Assembly (NCBI RefSeq): GCF_004217285.1
Contig: NZ_SHKS01000001.1
Coordinates: 1,275,638-1,339,637, forward strand
Length of the DNA: 64,000 bases
Reading direction: 5' to 3'
Source: Streptomyces sp. BK239
GTDB taxonomy: Bacteria; Actinomycetota; Actinomycetes; Streptomycetales; Streptomycetaceae
The position numbers and the translations under genes are program-made. Below the pieces are notes generated by a model, which had not been told where the DNA came from, did no database searches, and saw nothing but the letters and a program-made list of their open reading frames with translations. Below, piece by piece: positions 35,055-44,152 of the stretch (positions are counted from its first letter, which is position 1; every line of letters starts with the position of its first letter).

Positions 35055-35333
35055 ATGGGCTGGTTGTGGGCGATCATCGTGGGATTCGTACTGGGCCTGA
35101 TCGCCAAGGCGATCATCCCGGGCAAACAGCACAGCCCGCTCTGGCTGGTCACCATCTTCGGCATCCTCGGCGCGGTCGTCGGCAACGCCGTCGCCCGGGG
35201 GTTCGGCGTCGACGAGACCCCCGGCATCGACTGGAGCCGGCACATCTTCCAGCTGATCGCCGCGATCATCATCGTCGCCTTCGGCGACATGCTGTACACG
35301 CGGACACTGGGCAAGAGGAAGCAACGGGTCTGA
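35055..35333 (+). CDS. GlsB/YeaQ/YmgE family stress membrane protein
   Basis: A 92-aa protein with three helices. Transglycosylase-associated family pattern: GWLWAIIVGFVLGLIAKAII at the N-terminus, GILGAVVGNAVAR in the middle, LIAAIIIVAFGDMLY near the end. The name is historic; no enzyme activity is established. AAGGAGG lies 6 nt before the ATG. Confidence 0.9.
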   Translation: MGWLWAIIVGFVLGLIAKAIIPGKQHSPLWLVTIFGILGAVVGNAVARGFGVDETPGIDWSRHIFQLIAAIIIVAFGDMLYTRTLGKRKQRV

Positions 35334-35340
35334 CAGGGGC

Positions 35341-35446
35341 GCCGCAAAGGGGGCGCGGGGCAGTGTTGACCTGCGGCTCCGCCGCGGGGCGCGACCAGCC
35401 ACGACACACGCGCGGCCCGCAACAAACCCGCACCCCCCACGGCGCA
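35341..35446. repeat. Dispersed Streptomyces repeat (GGGCGCGGGG...CGCGACCAGCCACGAC type)
   Basis: The gap between the GlsB gene and tyrS holds AAAGGGGGCGCGGGG, a GCGGCTCCGCCGC hairpin and CGCGACCAGCCACGAC, which from memory recur in hundreds of intergenic sites of Streptomyces chromosomes. It may act as a terminator for both convergent genes. Confidence 0.6.
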
Positions 35447-35477
35447 CCCCGCGGAGCGCGACGCACCCCTTACGGCG

Positions 35478-36761
35478 CTACCCGCGGAGCGAATCGCCGG
35501 TGACGACCTCCACCGCCGCCAGGTTCTTCTTGCCGCGCCGCAGCACCAGCCACCGCCCGTGCAGCAGGTCCTCCCGCGCCGGGACTTGATCCTCGGCGGT
35601 CACCTTCACGTTGTTCACGTAGGCCCCGCCCTCCTTGACCGTCCGCCGCGCGGCCGACTTGCTCGCCACCAGCCCGACCTCGGCGAACAGGTCGACGACC
35701 GGAGCGAGCTCGGTGACCTTGACGTGCGGCACCTCCGACAGCGCCGCCGCCAGCGTCCGGTCGTCCAGGCCGGCCAGCTCACCCTGCCCGAACAGGGCAC
35801 GGCTCGCGGCGATCACGGCGGCCGTCTGCTCGGCGCCGTGCACCAGCGTGGTCAGCTCCTCGGCCAGCGCACGCTGCGCGGCCCGCGCCTGCGGCCGCTC
35901 CTCGGTCTGCCGCTCCAGCTCCTCCAGCTCCTCCCTCGAGCGGAAGGACAGGATGCGCATGTACCGGGAGACGTCCCGGTCGTCCACGTTCAGCCAGAAC
36001 TGGTAGAACGCGTACGGCGTCGTCATCTCCGGGTCGAGCCAGACGGCGCCGCCCTCGGTCTTGCCGAACTTGGTGCCGTCGGCCTTCGTCATCAGCGGCG
36101 TGGCGATCGCGTGCACCGACGCCGTCGGCTCCAGCCGGTGGATCAGGTCCAGGCCGGCCGTGAGGTTGCCCCACTGGTCGCTGCCGCCCTGCTGGAGCGT
36201 GCAGCCGTAGCGCCGGTAGAGCTGGAGGAAGTCCATGCCCTGCAGGATCTGGTAGCTGAACTCGGTGTAGCTGATGCCCTGGTCGGACTCCAGCCGGCGG
36301 GCCACCGAGTCCTTGGTCAGCATCTTGTTGACGCGGAAGTGCTTGCCGATGTCCCGCAGGAACTCGATCGCGGACAGACCGGCCGTCCAGTCGAGGTTGT
36401 TGACCATCACGGCCGCGTTCTCGCCCTCGAAGGACAGGAACGGCTCGATCTGGCCGCGCAGCTTGTCCACCCAGCCCGCCACCGTCTCCGGCGCGTTCAG
36501 CGTGCGCTCGGCGGTCGGGCGGGGGTCGCCGATCAGACCCGTGGCGCCGCCGACCAGCGCCAGCGGCCGGTGCCCGGCCTGCTGGAGCCGGCGCACGGTG
36601 AGCACCTGCACCAGATGGCCGACGTGCAGGGACGGCGCGGTCGGGTCGAAGCCGCAATAGAACGTGACGGGACCGTCCGCGAGCGCCTTGCGCAAAGCGT
36701 CCTCGTCGGTGGACAGGGAGAACAGCCCCCGCCACTTCAGCTCGTCGACGATGTCCGTCAC
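35478..36761 (-). CDS. tyrS: Tyrosyl-tRNA synthetase
   Basis: A 427-aa class I synthetase that charges tRNA-Tyr. The HIGH motif is HVGH in [10 protein letters not shown] (about residues 43-52); [15 protein letters not shown] near 183-197 binds tyrosine; the KMSKS loop reads KFGKTEG near 229-235. The C-terminal S4 domain (about 355-420) has [23 protein letters not shown] start. The leader is about 50 nt with no T-box, as expected in actinobacteria. Confidence 0.96.
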   Translation of the reverse strand: MTDIVDELKWRGLFSLSTDEDALRKALADGPVTFYCGFDPTAPSLHVGHLVQVLTVRRLQQAGHRPLALVGGATGLIGDPRPTAERTLNAPETVAGWVDKLRGQIEPFLSFEGENAAVMVNNLDWTAGLSAIEFLRDIGKHFRVNKMLTKDSVARRLESDQGISYTEFSYQILQGMDFLQLYRRYGCTLQQGGSDQWGNLTAGLDLIHRLEPTASVHAIATPLMTKADGTKFGKTEGGAVWLDPEMTTPYAFYQFWLNVDDRDVSRYMRILSFRSREELEELERQTEERPQARAAQRALAEELTTLVHGAEQTAAVIAASRALFGQGELAGLDDRTLAAALSEVPHVKVTELAPVVDLFAEVGLVASKSAARRTVKEGGAYVNNVKVTAEDQVPAREDLLHGRWLVLRRGKKNLAAVEVVTGDSLRG

Positions 36762-36826
36762 GGTTCTCGTGTCTCCTCGGTGATCTTCTTGACGCCTCGG
36801 CCGGTCGAGTGACCGCCGGCTACGAG

Positions 36827-36832
36827 GTTATA
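36827..36832 (-). promoter_or_regulatory. -10 element of tyrS
   Basis: TATAAC on the minus strand, overlapping the tldE stop codon. It predicts a start near 36820 and a roughly 55-nt leader for tyrS. The -35 is poorly conserved. Confidence 0.4.
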
Positions 36833-38222
36833 CGCCCTGACTGACAGAGCTCATATTGAAATCCGGCACCCGCAGCGCGGGCATGGCGGCCCGGGTGAAC
36901 CAGTCGCTCCACTCCCTGGGCAGCGTCTTCTCCGTGCGCCCCGCCTCGGTCGCCCGGCCCAGCACGTCGACCGGCGACTCGTTGAAGCGGAAGTTGTTGA
37001 CCTCGCCCACCACCTCGCCGTTCTCCACCAGGTACACGCCGTCCCGGGTCAGACCGGTCAGCAGCAGCGTCGCCGGATCGACCTCACGGATGTACCACAG
37101 GCAGGTCAGCAGCAGCCCGCGCGTGGTGTTCGCCACCATGTCCTCCAGGGAGCGGTCGTCGCCGCCGTCCAGGATCAGGCTGTCGCTGCCGGGGGCGACC
37201 GGGAGGCCGGTCAGGGCGGCGCTGTGCCGGCTGGTGCTGAGGCGCTCCAGCTCGCCCCCGCGGATCCACTCCGTGGAGGCGATCGGCAGCCCGTTGTCGA
37301 AGACCGACCGGTCGCCGCCGGAGGAGTGCGCGATCACGAACGGCGCCGACTCCAGACCCGGCTCGTACGGGTCGCTGCGCAACGACAGCGGCAGCGCGGC
37401 CAGCCGCTCGCCCACCCGCGTGCCACCGCCCGGCTTGGAGAACACCGTCCGGCCCTCGACCGCGTCCCGCCCCGACGCCGACCACAGCTGGTAGATCATC
37501 AGGTCCGCCACCGCGGTCGGTGGGAGCAGCGTCTCGTACCGTCCCGCGGGCAGCTCGACCCGCCGTTGCGCCCAGCCCAGCCGTACGGCCAGCTCCGCGT
37601 CGAGCGCCGCCGGGTCGACGTCCTTGAAGTCCCGCGTCGACCGGCCCGCCCACGCCGAACGCGTACGGTCCGGCGACTTGGCGTTGAGCTCCAGCGTCCC
37701 GTTCGGCTGGTCGTGCCGCAGCCGCAGCCCCGTGGAGGTGCCCAGGTACGTCGACACCAGCTCGTGGCTGGCGAAGCCGTACAGCTCCCGGTCGCCCGCA
37801 CGCGCGCGTGCGAACGCCTCGCCCAGCGCCGGCGCGAAGTCGGCGAACACCGCGGACGAGGTCTCCGCGGGTGCCTCCGTGAACTCCGGGGACGGCGCGA
37901 CGCCCGTCACCAGCGGCTGCGCGTCCTCCGCGGGACCGGCACCGCGCGCGGCGGCCTCGGCGGCCCGCACCAGCGGCTCCAGCTCGTCCGGGGTGACCGC
38001 CGCCCGGGAGACGACCCCGGAGGCCGTGCCCTGGGCGCCGTCCACCGTCGCGATCACGGTGAGCGTGCGGGAACGCGTCACGCCGTTGGTGGTGAGCGCG
38101 TTGCCCGCCCAGCGCAGGTTGGCGCTCGACTGCTCGTCCGCGATGACGACACAGCCGTCGGCCCGCGACAGCTCCAGCGCCCGCTCCACGACCTCGTGCG
38201 GCTTCTCGACGCGGGCGCTCAT
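36828..38222 (-). CDS. tldE: Metalloprotease TldE/PmbA homologue
   Basis: A 464-aa partner of TldD; the TldD-TldE complex is a zinc protease that cleaves unfolded peptides and processes some RiPP precursors. TldE carries no metal motif, as here. Family traits: N-terminal VVERALELSRADGCVVIADE, LLPPTAVADLMIYQLWSASG, and C-terminal VENGEVVGEVNNFRFNESPV. ATG 38222 has AGGAGG upstream and overlaps the stop of a duplicated mini-ORF. Confidence 0.92.
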   Translation of the reverse strand: MSARVEKPHEVVERALELSRADGCVVIADEQSSANLRWAGNALTTNGVTRSRTLTVIATVDGAQGTASGVVSRAAVTPDELEPLVRAAEAAARGAGPAEDAQPLVTGVAPSPEFTEAPAETSSAVFADFAPALGEAFARARAGDRELYGFASHELVSTYLGTSTGLRLRHDQPNGTLELNAKSPDRTRSAWAGRSTRDFKDVDPAALDAELAVRLGWAQRRVELPAGRYETLLPPTAVADLMIYQLWSASGRDAVEGRTVFSKPGGGTRVGERLAALPLSLRSDPYEPGLESAPFVIAHSSGGDRSVFDNGLPIASTEWIRGGELERLSTSRHSAALTGLPVAPGSDSLILDGGDDRSLEDMVANTTRGLLLTCLWYIREVDPATLLLTGLTRDGVYLVENGEVVGEVNNFRFNESPVDVLGRATEAGRTEKTLPREWSDWFTRAAMPALRVPDFNMSSVSQGV

Positions 38223-38334
38223 CGGCCTGCCTCCTGGGCGGTGTTGAGACTGTGCTTGCCCGGGGGGCGCCCCCCGGACCCCCGGCCTGACTCGGTGCGG
38301 GCGCTCATCGGCCGGCCTCCTGCGTCGTGTTGAG
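38211..38334. repeat. Imperfect duplication of the tldD/tldE junction around a GC-rich palindrome
   Basis: Two 38-nt copies, 38211-38248 and 38297-38334, share 34 positions. Each includes the last tldD codons, a GGAGG ribosome site and the ATG region of tldE. The 48 nt between holds CCGGGGGGCGCCCCCCGG, a palindrome that resembles a dispersed Streptomyces repeat. The result is a tldD end, a 29-codon insert ending like tldD, and a tldE start. Confidence 0.8.
38219..38308 (-). CDS. 29-codon mini-ORF created by the tldD/tldE junction duplication
   Basis: ATG 38308 overlaps the tldD TGA and the ORF's own TGA overlaps the tldE ATG. The peptide begins MSAR like TldE and ends LNTAQEAGR, nearly the TldD C-terminus LNTTQEAGR. 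An AGGAGG site precedes it at good distance, so it should be translated and pass ribosomes to tldE. It is probably a by-product that keeps coupling rather than a functional peptide. Confidence 0.55.
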   Translation of the reverse strand: MSARTESGRGSGGRPPGKHSLNTAQEAGR

Positions 38335-39828
38335 GATGTTGACGCCCTTGAACAGGGCGGAGGGACAGCCGTGCGACACCGCGGCCACCTGGCCCGGCTG
38401 GGCCTTGCCGCAGTTGAACGCGCCGCCGAGGACGTACGTCTGCGGCCCGCCCACCGCCGCCATGGAACCCCAGAAGTCGGTCGTCGTCGCCTGGTAGGCC
38501 ACGTCCCGCAACTGCCCGGTGATCCGCCCGTTCTCGATCCGGAAGAAGCGCTGCCCGGTGAACTGGAAGTTGTACCGCTGCATGTCGATCGACCAGGACC
38601 GGTCACCGACGACGTAGATGCCCCGGTCGACGCTCCCGACCAGATCCTCCGTCGACATGCCCGCCGGGTCGGGCCGGAGCGACACGTTGGCCATGCGCTG
38701 CACGGGCACGTGCCCGGGGGAGTCGGCGAAGGCGCACCCGTTGGAACGCCCCAGCCCGGTGAGCTTCGCGATCCGACGGTCCAGCTGGTAGCCGACGAGC
38801 GTCCCGTCCTTCACCAGGTCCCAGGACTGGCCCTCGACGCCCTCGTCGTCGTACCCGATCGTCGCCAGGCCGTGCTCGGCGGTGCGGTCGCCGGTGACGT
38901 TCATCAGCTCCGAGCCGTAGCGCAGCTTGCCGAGCCGGTCGAACGTGGCGAAGGAGGTGCCGGCGTAGGCGGCCTCGTAGCCGAGCGCGCGGTCCAGCTC
39001 GGTGGCGTGGCCGATGGACTCGTGGATCGTCAGCCACAGGTTGGAGGGGTCGACGACCAGGTCGTACAGCCCCGGCTCCACGCTGGGCGCCCGCATCTTC
39101 TCGGCGAGCAGCCCGGGGATCCGTTCCAGTTCGTCGTCCCAGTCCCAGCCGGTCCCGGTCAGGTACTCCCAGCCCCGCCCGACCGGCGGCGCGATGGTCC
39201 GCATCGAGTCGAACTCGCCGCTGGACTCGTCCACCGACACCGCCGTCAGCGACGGGTGCAGCCGCACGCGCTGCTGCGTGGTCACCGTCCCGGCCGTGTC
39301 GGCGTAGAACTTGTTCTCGTGGACGGTGAGCAGTGAGGCGTCCACGTGATCGACCCCGTCGGCGGCCAGCAGCCGGTGGCTCCAGTCGCCGAGCAGCGCC
39401 GCCTTCTCCTCGTCGGGCACCGTGAACGGGTCGATCTCGTACGACGACACCCACGTCTTCTCGGCGTGCACCGGCTCCTCGGCCAGTTCCACGCGTTCGT
39501 CCGACCCGGCCGCCCTGGTCACCTGCGCCGACAGCTTGGCCATCGCCACGGCCTGCGAGGCCACCTTGGCGGCCCCGTCCATCGTCAGGTCCACGCCGGA
39601 CGCGAACCCCCAGGTCCCGCCGTGCACCACCCGCACCGCGTACCCGAGGTCGGTCGTGTCCGACGACCCGGCCGGCTTGGCGTCCCTCAGCCGCCAGGAC
39701 GCGCTGCGCACCCGCTCGAACCGGAAGTCGGCGTGCTCGGCCCCGAGTGCCCGCGCGCGAGCGAGCGCCGCGTCGGCGAGGGCACGCAGGGGTAGCGCCG
39801 TGAAACTCTCGTCGATCGTATGAGGCAC
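38305..39828 (-). CDS. tldD: Metalloprotease TldD
   Basis: A 507-aa catalytic subunit of TldD-TldE. The zinc motif HESIGH (HExxxH) is near residue 268 in LTIHESIGHATELDRALGYE, and the third ligand Cys is expected in the C-terminal AFNCGKAQPGQ, which is present. GTG 39828 has GGGAG 9 nt upstream and gives the family start PHTIDESF; the upstream open frame is not conserved. No RiPP precursor is seen nearby, so a housekeeping role is likely. Confidence 0.94.
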   Translation of the reverse strand: MPHTIDESFTALPLRALADAALARARALGAEHADFRFERVRSASWRLRDAKPAGSSDTTDLGYAVRVVHGGTWGFASGVDLTMDGAAKVASQAVAMAKLSAQVTRAAGSDERVELAEEPVHAEKTWVSSYEIDPFTVPDEEKAALLGDWSHRLLAADGVDHVDASLLTVHENKFYADTAGTVTTQQRVRLHPSLTAVSVDESSGEFDSMRTIAPPVGRGWEYLTGTGWDWDDELERIPGLLAEKMRAPSVEPGLYDLVVDPSNLWLTIHESIGHATELDRALGYEAAYAGTSFATFDRLGKLRYGSELMNVTGDRTAEHGLATIGYDDEGVEGQSWDLVKDGTLVGYQLDRRIAKLTGLGRSNGCAFADSPGHVPVQRMANVSLRPDPAGMSTEDLVGSVDRGIYVVGDRSWSIDMQRYNFQFTGQRFFRIENGRITGQLRDVAYQATTTDFWGSMAAVGGPQTYVLGGAFNCGKAQPGQVAAVSHGCPSALFKGVNILNTTQEAGR

Positions 39829-40075
39829 CTGCGTAGCTCCCTGTGGTCGTCGCGGTGGTCGTCGCGCTTGTATGCCCCGATCATGTCGCGCCGAACGACT
39901 CCCGACCACAACTTTCCGAGCGCGTTGCGGCTGATGACGGCGGGGCGGGCCGGGTGGTGACTGTGGGGACCCGACAGTTCCCGCCGCGACGCCCTGTCGC
40001 CCCCGGCTTCGGCGGCAGGTGCGTCGGAAGGATAGTTTCGACGAGTACCAGACTGCCGATCGAAAGGGTGATCCG

Positions 40076-40780
40076 TTGAGCCGCTCGGTTCTCGTCACCG
40101 GAGGAAACCGGGGCATCGGCCTCGCCATCGCCCGCGCGTTCGCCGACGCCGGCGACAAGGTCGCGATCACGTACCGCTCGGGGGAGCCGCCGGCCGGCTT
40201 CCTGGCCGTCAAGTGCGACATCACCGACCCCGAGCAGGTGGAGCAGGCCTACAAGGAGGTCGAGGAAGCCCACGGCAACGTCGAGGTCCTCGTCGCCAAC
40301 GCCGGCGTCACCAAGGACCAGCTGCTGATGCGCATGTCCGAGGAGGACTTCGCGTCCGTCATCGACACCAACCTCACCGGCACCTTCCGTGTGGTCAAGC
40401 GCGCCAACCGCGGCATGCTGCGCGCCAAGAAGGGCCGCGTCGTGCTGATCTCCTCGGTCGTGGGGCTGCTCGGCTCCGCGGGCCAGGCCAACTACGCCGC
40501 GTCCAAGGCCGCTCTGGTCGGCTTCGCGCGTTCCCTGGCCCGTGAGCTGGGCTCGCGCAACATCACCTTCAACGTCGTCGCGCCCGGATTCGTCGACACC
40601 GACATGACCAAGGCGCTCACCGACGAGCAGCGCGAGGGCATCGTCTCCCAGGTGCCGCTCGGCCGGTACGCGCAGCCGGATGAGATCGCCGCGACGGTGC
40701 GGTTCCTCGCCTCGGACGACGCCTCGTACATCACTGGAGCCGTCATCCCCGTTGACGGCGGACTGGGAATGGGTCACTGA
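40076..40780 (+). CDS. fabG: 3-oxoacyl-ACP reductase FabG (MabA-like)
   Basis: A 234-aa SDR that reduces 3-oxoacyl-ACP with NADPH in fatty acid elongation. TGGNRGIGLAIA near residues 8-19, NAG, catalytic Ser in LISSVVG, YAASK near 141-145, and DTDMTKAL near 180. TTG 40076 with AAGGG upstream is preferred to the open frame from 40019, giving the family N-terminus SRSVLVTGG. Followed 5 nt later by fabI, the arrangement of mycobacterial mabA-inhA. Confidence 0.94.
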   Translation: MSRSVLVTGGNRGIGLAIARAFADAGDKVAITYRSGEPPAGFLAVKCDITDPEQVEQAYKEVEEAHGNVEVLVANAGVTKDQLLMRMSEEDFASVIDTNLTGTFRVVKRANRGMLRAKKGRVVLISSVVGLLGSAGQANYAASKAALVGFARSLARELGSRNITFNVVAPGFVDTDMTKALTDEQREGIVSQVPLGRYAQPDEIAATVRFLASDDASYITGAVIPVDGGLGMGH

Positions 40781-40785
40781 TCACC

Positions 40786-41553
40786 ATGAGCGGAATTCTC
40801 GAGGGCAAGCGCGTCCTGATCACCGGTGTGCTGATGGAGTCCTCCATCGCCTTCCACGCCGCCAAGCTGGCCCAGGAGCAGGGCGCCGAGATCATCCTCA
40901 CCGCGTTCCCGCGGCCCACGCTGACCGAGCGCATCGCCAGGAAGCTGCCGAAGCCGACCAAGGTCATCGAGCTCGACGTCACCAACGACGAGCACCTCGG
41001 GCGCCTCGCCGACATCGTGGGCGAGGAGCTCGGCGGCCTCGACGGCGTCGTCCACTCCATCGGCTTCGCGCCCCAGGACGCGCTCGGCGGCAACTTCCTC
41101 AACACGCCGTTCGAGTCGGTCGCCACGGCCATGCACGTCTCGGCGTACTCCCTGAAGTCGCTCACCATGGCCTGCCTGCCGCTGATGCAGAACGGCGGCT
41201 CCGTCGTCGGTCTGACCTTCGACGCGCAGTTCGCCTGGCCGCAGTACGACTGGATGGGCCCCGCCAAGGCCGCCCTGGAGGCCACCAGCCGCTACATGGC
41301 CCGCGACCTCGGCAAGCAGAACATCCGCTGCAACCTCGTCTCGGCGGGCCCCATCGGCTCCATGGCCGCCAAGTCCATCCCGGGCTTCGGCGAGCTGGCC
41401 TCCGTGTGGGACACCCGCTCCCCGCTGGAGTGGGACCTCAAGGACCCCGAGCCGGCCGGCCGCGGCATCGTCGCGCTGCTGAGCGACTGGTTCCCGAAGA
41501 CCACCGGCGAGATCATCCACGTCGACGGCGGTCTGCACGCCATCGGCGCCTGA
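40786..41553 (+). CDS. fabI: Enoyl-ACP reductase FabI (InhA type)
   Basis: A 255-aa NADH-dependent enzyme that completes each fatty acid elongation round. ITGVLMESSIAFHAAKLAQE (about 11-30) is the InhA-type cofactor motif; the active site Tyr and Lys are in YDWMGPAK near 152-159; GPIGSMAAKSIPGF near 188-201 forms the substrate loop. Cotranscribed with fabG and closed by a strong terminator. Confidence 0.95.
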   Translation: MSGILEGKRVLITGVLMESSIAFHAAKLAQEQGAEIILTAFPRPTLTERIARKLPKPTKVIELDVTNDEHLGRLADIVGEELGGLDGVVHSIGFAPQDALGGNFLNTPFESVATAMHVSAYSLKSLTMACLPLMQNGGSVVGLTFDAQFAWPQYDWMGPAKAALEATSRYMARDLGKQNIRCNLVSAGPIGSMAAKSIPGFGELASVWDTRSPLEWDLKDPEPAGRGIVALLSDWFPKTTGEIIHVDGGLHAIGA

Positions 41554-41571
41554 CGCCCGACAGTGCGCAGC

Positions 41572-41616
41572 ACGGGTGAGGGCCCGCGTCCCGGAGGGGC
41601 GCGGGCCCTCACCCGT
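41572..41616 (+). terminator. 17-bp perfect hairpin terminator after fabI
   Basis: ACGGGTGAGGGCCCGCG pairs exactly with CGCGGGCCCTCACCCGT, 18 nt after the stop. Confidence 0.82.
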
Positions 41617-41717
41617 TCGGCCTAGCTGATCGGGCGCGGGGCGGGCCCGGCACGCCACTCTGAGGTGCGGGTTCGTCACCGCGGTCCCCTCCCCAGCACG
41701 GTCGAGGAGGTTCCCTT

Positions 41718-42068
41718 GTGCGCCTGTCTCGCAGCCTCGCCCCACTGACCGTCGCCGTCTGCCTCGTTCTCGCGCTGCCGTACGACGCGATGTCGCACAC
41801 ACGCGTGGAGGCACCGGAACCCACCGCCACGCCGGAGTCGCTCGGCGCGGAGTGCCGGATCGACGTCCGCGGCTCCCATGTGGTCGCCCACTGCCACAAT
41901 CCCGACGCCGGTGTGGACCGCGTGCGCCTGCACATCGAGTGCGCGCGCTGGTGGGATCTCGACACCGACACCGCCCCCGCCGACGCCGGGCCCGCCATGA
42001 CCGTTCGGCTGGCCGGCCGCTGCTGGATGGAGGTCCGCGCGGCCTGGGTCAGCCATCAGTGGCGGTGA
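41718..42068 (+). CDS. Small secreted protein of unknown function
   Basis: A 116-aa protein with a signal peptide (residues 1-26, LTVAVCLVLALPYDAMSH). The mature part contains four Cys (AECRID, AHCHN, IECARWW, GRCWMEV), likely two disulfides, and alternating strands. GTG start with GAGGAGG 7 nt upstream. It converges on the GntR gene with a 4-nt gap. No family recognised. Confidence 0.75.
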   Translation: MRLSRSLAPLTVAVCLVLALPYDAMSHTRVEAPEPTATPESLGAECRIDVRGSHVVAHCHNPDAGVDRVRLHIECARWWDLDTDTAPADAGPAMTVRLAGRCWMEVRAAWVSHQWR

Positions 42069-42072
42069 ACCC

Positions 42073-42759
42073 TCATGCGGGGGCGGTGAAGCGTCCGGTC
42101 CTGCACTGGAACGGGTAGCCCGCCGCCTCCGCGCCGGCCGCCGCCGCGTCGCGGGCCCGGATCGCGTCCACCAGGGGCGCGTGGTCCATGTACGTCTCAG
42201 GCGTCAGCTCCTCGCCGACGTCGGCGCGCAGCCAGTCCCGCAGCACCTCGCCCAGGTCCGCGTACATCGCCGTCATCGCGTCGTTGTGGGACGCGGCCAC
42301 CACCGCCAGGTGGAACGTCGCGTCCGCCGTGACGAACGCCTCCGCGTCGCCCGACCGCCACGCCTCCTCGCGCCGCAGCAGCAGCGCGTCGAGCTGCTTG
42401 AGATCCCTCTCGGTACGCCGCTCGGCGGCCAGCTTCGCCGCGCCCGACTCCAGCGTGGAGCGCAGCTCGGCGATGTGCCGGGGGTCGGCGCCGGCGAAAC
42501 GGCGGTGCATCACGCCGGCCAGCTCGCTCGTGGCGACGACGTAGGTGCCCGAACCCTGCCGGATGTCCAGCAGGCCGTTGTGCGCCAGCGCGCGGACCGC
42601 CTCCCGGACGGTGTTCCGGGCGACGCCGAGCTGCTCGACCAGCTCCGGTTCCGTGGGGATGCGTGAGCCCACCGGCCACTCGCCCGAGGTGATCTGGGTG
42701 CGCAGCGCGGCGATGACCTGCTCGGAGAGAGCCGAGCGGCGGGGATGGCTCAGGGGCAT
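42073..42759 (-). CDS. GntR/FadR family transcriptional regulator
   Basis: A 228-aa regulator. The winged HTH is at residues 12-75 (GSRIPTEPELVEQLGVARNT VREAVRAL, split here), and the C-terminal FCD helical ligand domain runs from about 88 to 210 (LRSTLESGAAKLAAERRTE, VTADATFHLAVVAASHN with likely metal-binding Asp and His). Divergent from the MFS exporter across 61 bp that contains a 15-bp palindrome, so it probably represses that gene in response to an organic acid. Confidence 0.9.
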   Translation of the reverse strand: MPLSHPRRSALSEQVIAALRTQITSGEWPVGSRIPTEPELVEQLGVARNTVREAVRALAHNGLLDIRQGSGTYVVATSELAGVMHRRFAGADPRHIAELRSTLESGAAKLAAERRTERDLKQLDALLLRREEAWRSGDAEAFVTADATFHLAVVAASHNDAMTAMYADLGEVLRDWLRADVGEELTPETYMDHAPLVDAIRARDAAAAGAEAAGYPFQCRTGRFTAPA

Positions 42760-42791
42760 GGCACACCTTCGTCCGGACGGAATGGACAGTC

Positions 42792-42806
42792 AATCATCCT
42801 ATGATT
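42792..42806. promoter_or_regulatory. Palindromic operator between gntR and the MFS gene
   Basis: AATCAT-CCT-ATGATT is a perfect inverted repeat centred at 42799. TATGAT occurs twice (42800-42805, 42808-42813) as candidate -10 sequences for the MFS gene, so a bound regulator would block RNA polymerase. Confidence 0.6.
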
Positions 42807-42820
42807 CTATGATGGACGGC

Positions 42821-44152
42821 ATGGTGAGCGAGGAGACCAAGGAGACACGGACGTCGACGTCCACGACCCTGCCCGGGGCGCGGGCGGCCACGGGCGATCC
42901 GATGCGGACGACGGACACGTCCCTGTCCGCGAGCCGGCCGCCCGGTGTGCCCACGCGCGCGTGGCGGACGCGACTGGTCGTGGTGGGCATCGTGCTGGCC
43001 GCCCTGAACCTCCGCCCCGCCATCACCAGCCTCGGCGCCCTCCTCGAAGAGGTCCGCGACGACCTCGGCATGAGCGGCAGCGTCGCCGGCCTGCTCACCT
43101 CCGTGCCACCGCTCTGCTTCGCCGTCTTCGGTCTGGCCGCACCCCGGCTCGCCCGCCGCTTCGGTCCGGGCGCGGTCGTCTGCGCGGGCATGGCCGCCAT
43201 CGGCGCGGGCCTGCTCGTACGGCCCTGGGCCGGCGGCACGGCCGGCTTCCTGGCCGCCAGCGCCCTCGCCCTCATGGGCATCGCCGTCAGCAACGTCCTG
43301 ATGCCCGCCATCGTCAAGCGCTGGTTCCCCGACCGGGTCGGCTCCATGACCGGGCTGTACTCCATGGCCCTCGCCCTCGGCACCGCGACCGCCGCCGCGG
43401 CCACCGTGCCCGTGACCGAGGCGCTCGGCGGCGACTGGCGGTCCGGGCTCGCCGTCTGGGCCGCCCTCGCCGCGGCGGCCGTCCTCCCGTGGCTGTCGCT
43501 CACACGCGAGCGTGGCGAGGCGACCGCGGCACGTACCGAGGCGGCCACCGGCGGGGCTGCCGGCGGGCTGCGGATGACCCGGAGCCGCACCGCCTGGGCG
43601 CTCGCCGTGTTCTTCGGGCTCCAGGCCACCGCCGCCTACATCACCATGGGCTGGATGGCGCAGATCTTCCGCGACGCGGGAGTCGCCGCCGGCACGGCCG
43701 GCCTCCTGCTCGCCGTCACCATGGCGATGGGCGTGCCGCTGGCGTTCGTCATCCCGCGCGTGGCCACCCGGCTGCCGCACCAGGGGCCGATCGTCATCGC
43801 GCTGGGCCTGTGCGGACTCGCCGGATACGCCGGCCTCTACGTCGCGCCCGCCGGCGGCGCCTGGGCGTGGGCGCTGCTGCTCGGCGTCTCCAACTGCGCG
43901 TTTCCGCTGGCGCTCACGATGGTCGGGATGCGCGCCAGGACGGGCGCGGGCGTGGCCCAGCTCTCGGCCTTCGCGCAGAGCACCGGCTACCTGATCTCCA
44001 TCCCGGGCCCGCTGCTGGTCGGGGTGCTCTACCAGCACAGCGGCGGCTGGGGACTGCCGCTCGCGCTGATGGCGGCGCTCATGGTCCCGCAGATGGCGGT
44101 AGGAGTCCTGGCAGGCCGCGACCGCACGGTGGAGGACGAGGCAGCCCGCTGA
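42821..44152 (+). CDS. MFS transporter, CynX/NimT family
   Basis: A 443-aa permease with 12 predicted helices starting near residue 47. Family pattern: VLAALNLRPAITSLGALLEE (about 55-74), FPDRVGSMTGLYSMALALG near 170-188. CynX/NimT proteins transport cyanate or nitroimidazoles, or export small aromatic compounds. Residues 1-40 are polar. Starts at 42809, 42812 and 42821 are in frame; with a -10 at 42808-42813 the transcript would begin on ATG 42821 and be leaderless, so I chose that. Confidence 0.88.
   Translation: MVSEETKETRTSTSTTLPGARAATGDPMRTTDTSLSASRPPGVPTRAWRTRLVVVGIVLAALNLRPAITSLGALLEEVRDDLGMSGSVAGLLTSVPPLCFAVFGLAAPRLARRFGPGAVVCAGMAAIGAGLLVRPWAGGTAGFLAASALALMGIAVSNVLMPAIVKRWFPDRVGSMTGLYSMALALGTATAAAATVPVTEALGGDWRSGLAVWAALAAAAVLPWLSLTRERGEATAARTEAATGGAAGGLRMTRSRTAWALAVFFGLQATAAYITMGWMAQIFRDAGVAAGTAGLLLAVTMAMGVPLAFVIPRVATRLPHQGPIVIALGLCGLAGYAGLYVAPAGGAWAWALLLGVSNCAFPLALTMVGMRARTGAGVAQLSAFAQSTGYLISIPGPLLVGVLYQHSGGWGLPLALMAALMVPQMAVGVLAGRDRTVEDEAAR

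Noticed and set aside
35341..35477. T-box or small RNA near tyrS
   Set aside because: The element is downstream of tyrS and matches a dispersed Streptomyces repeat; no T-box motif precedes tyrS.
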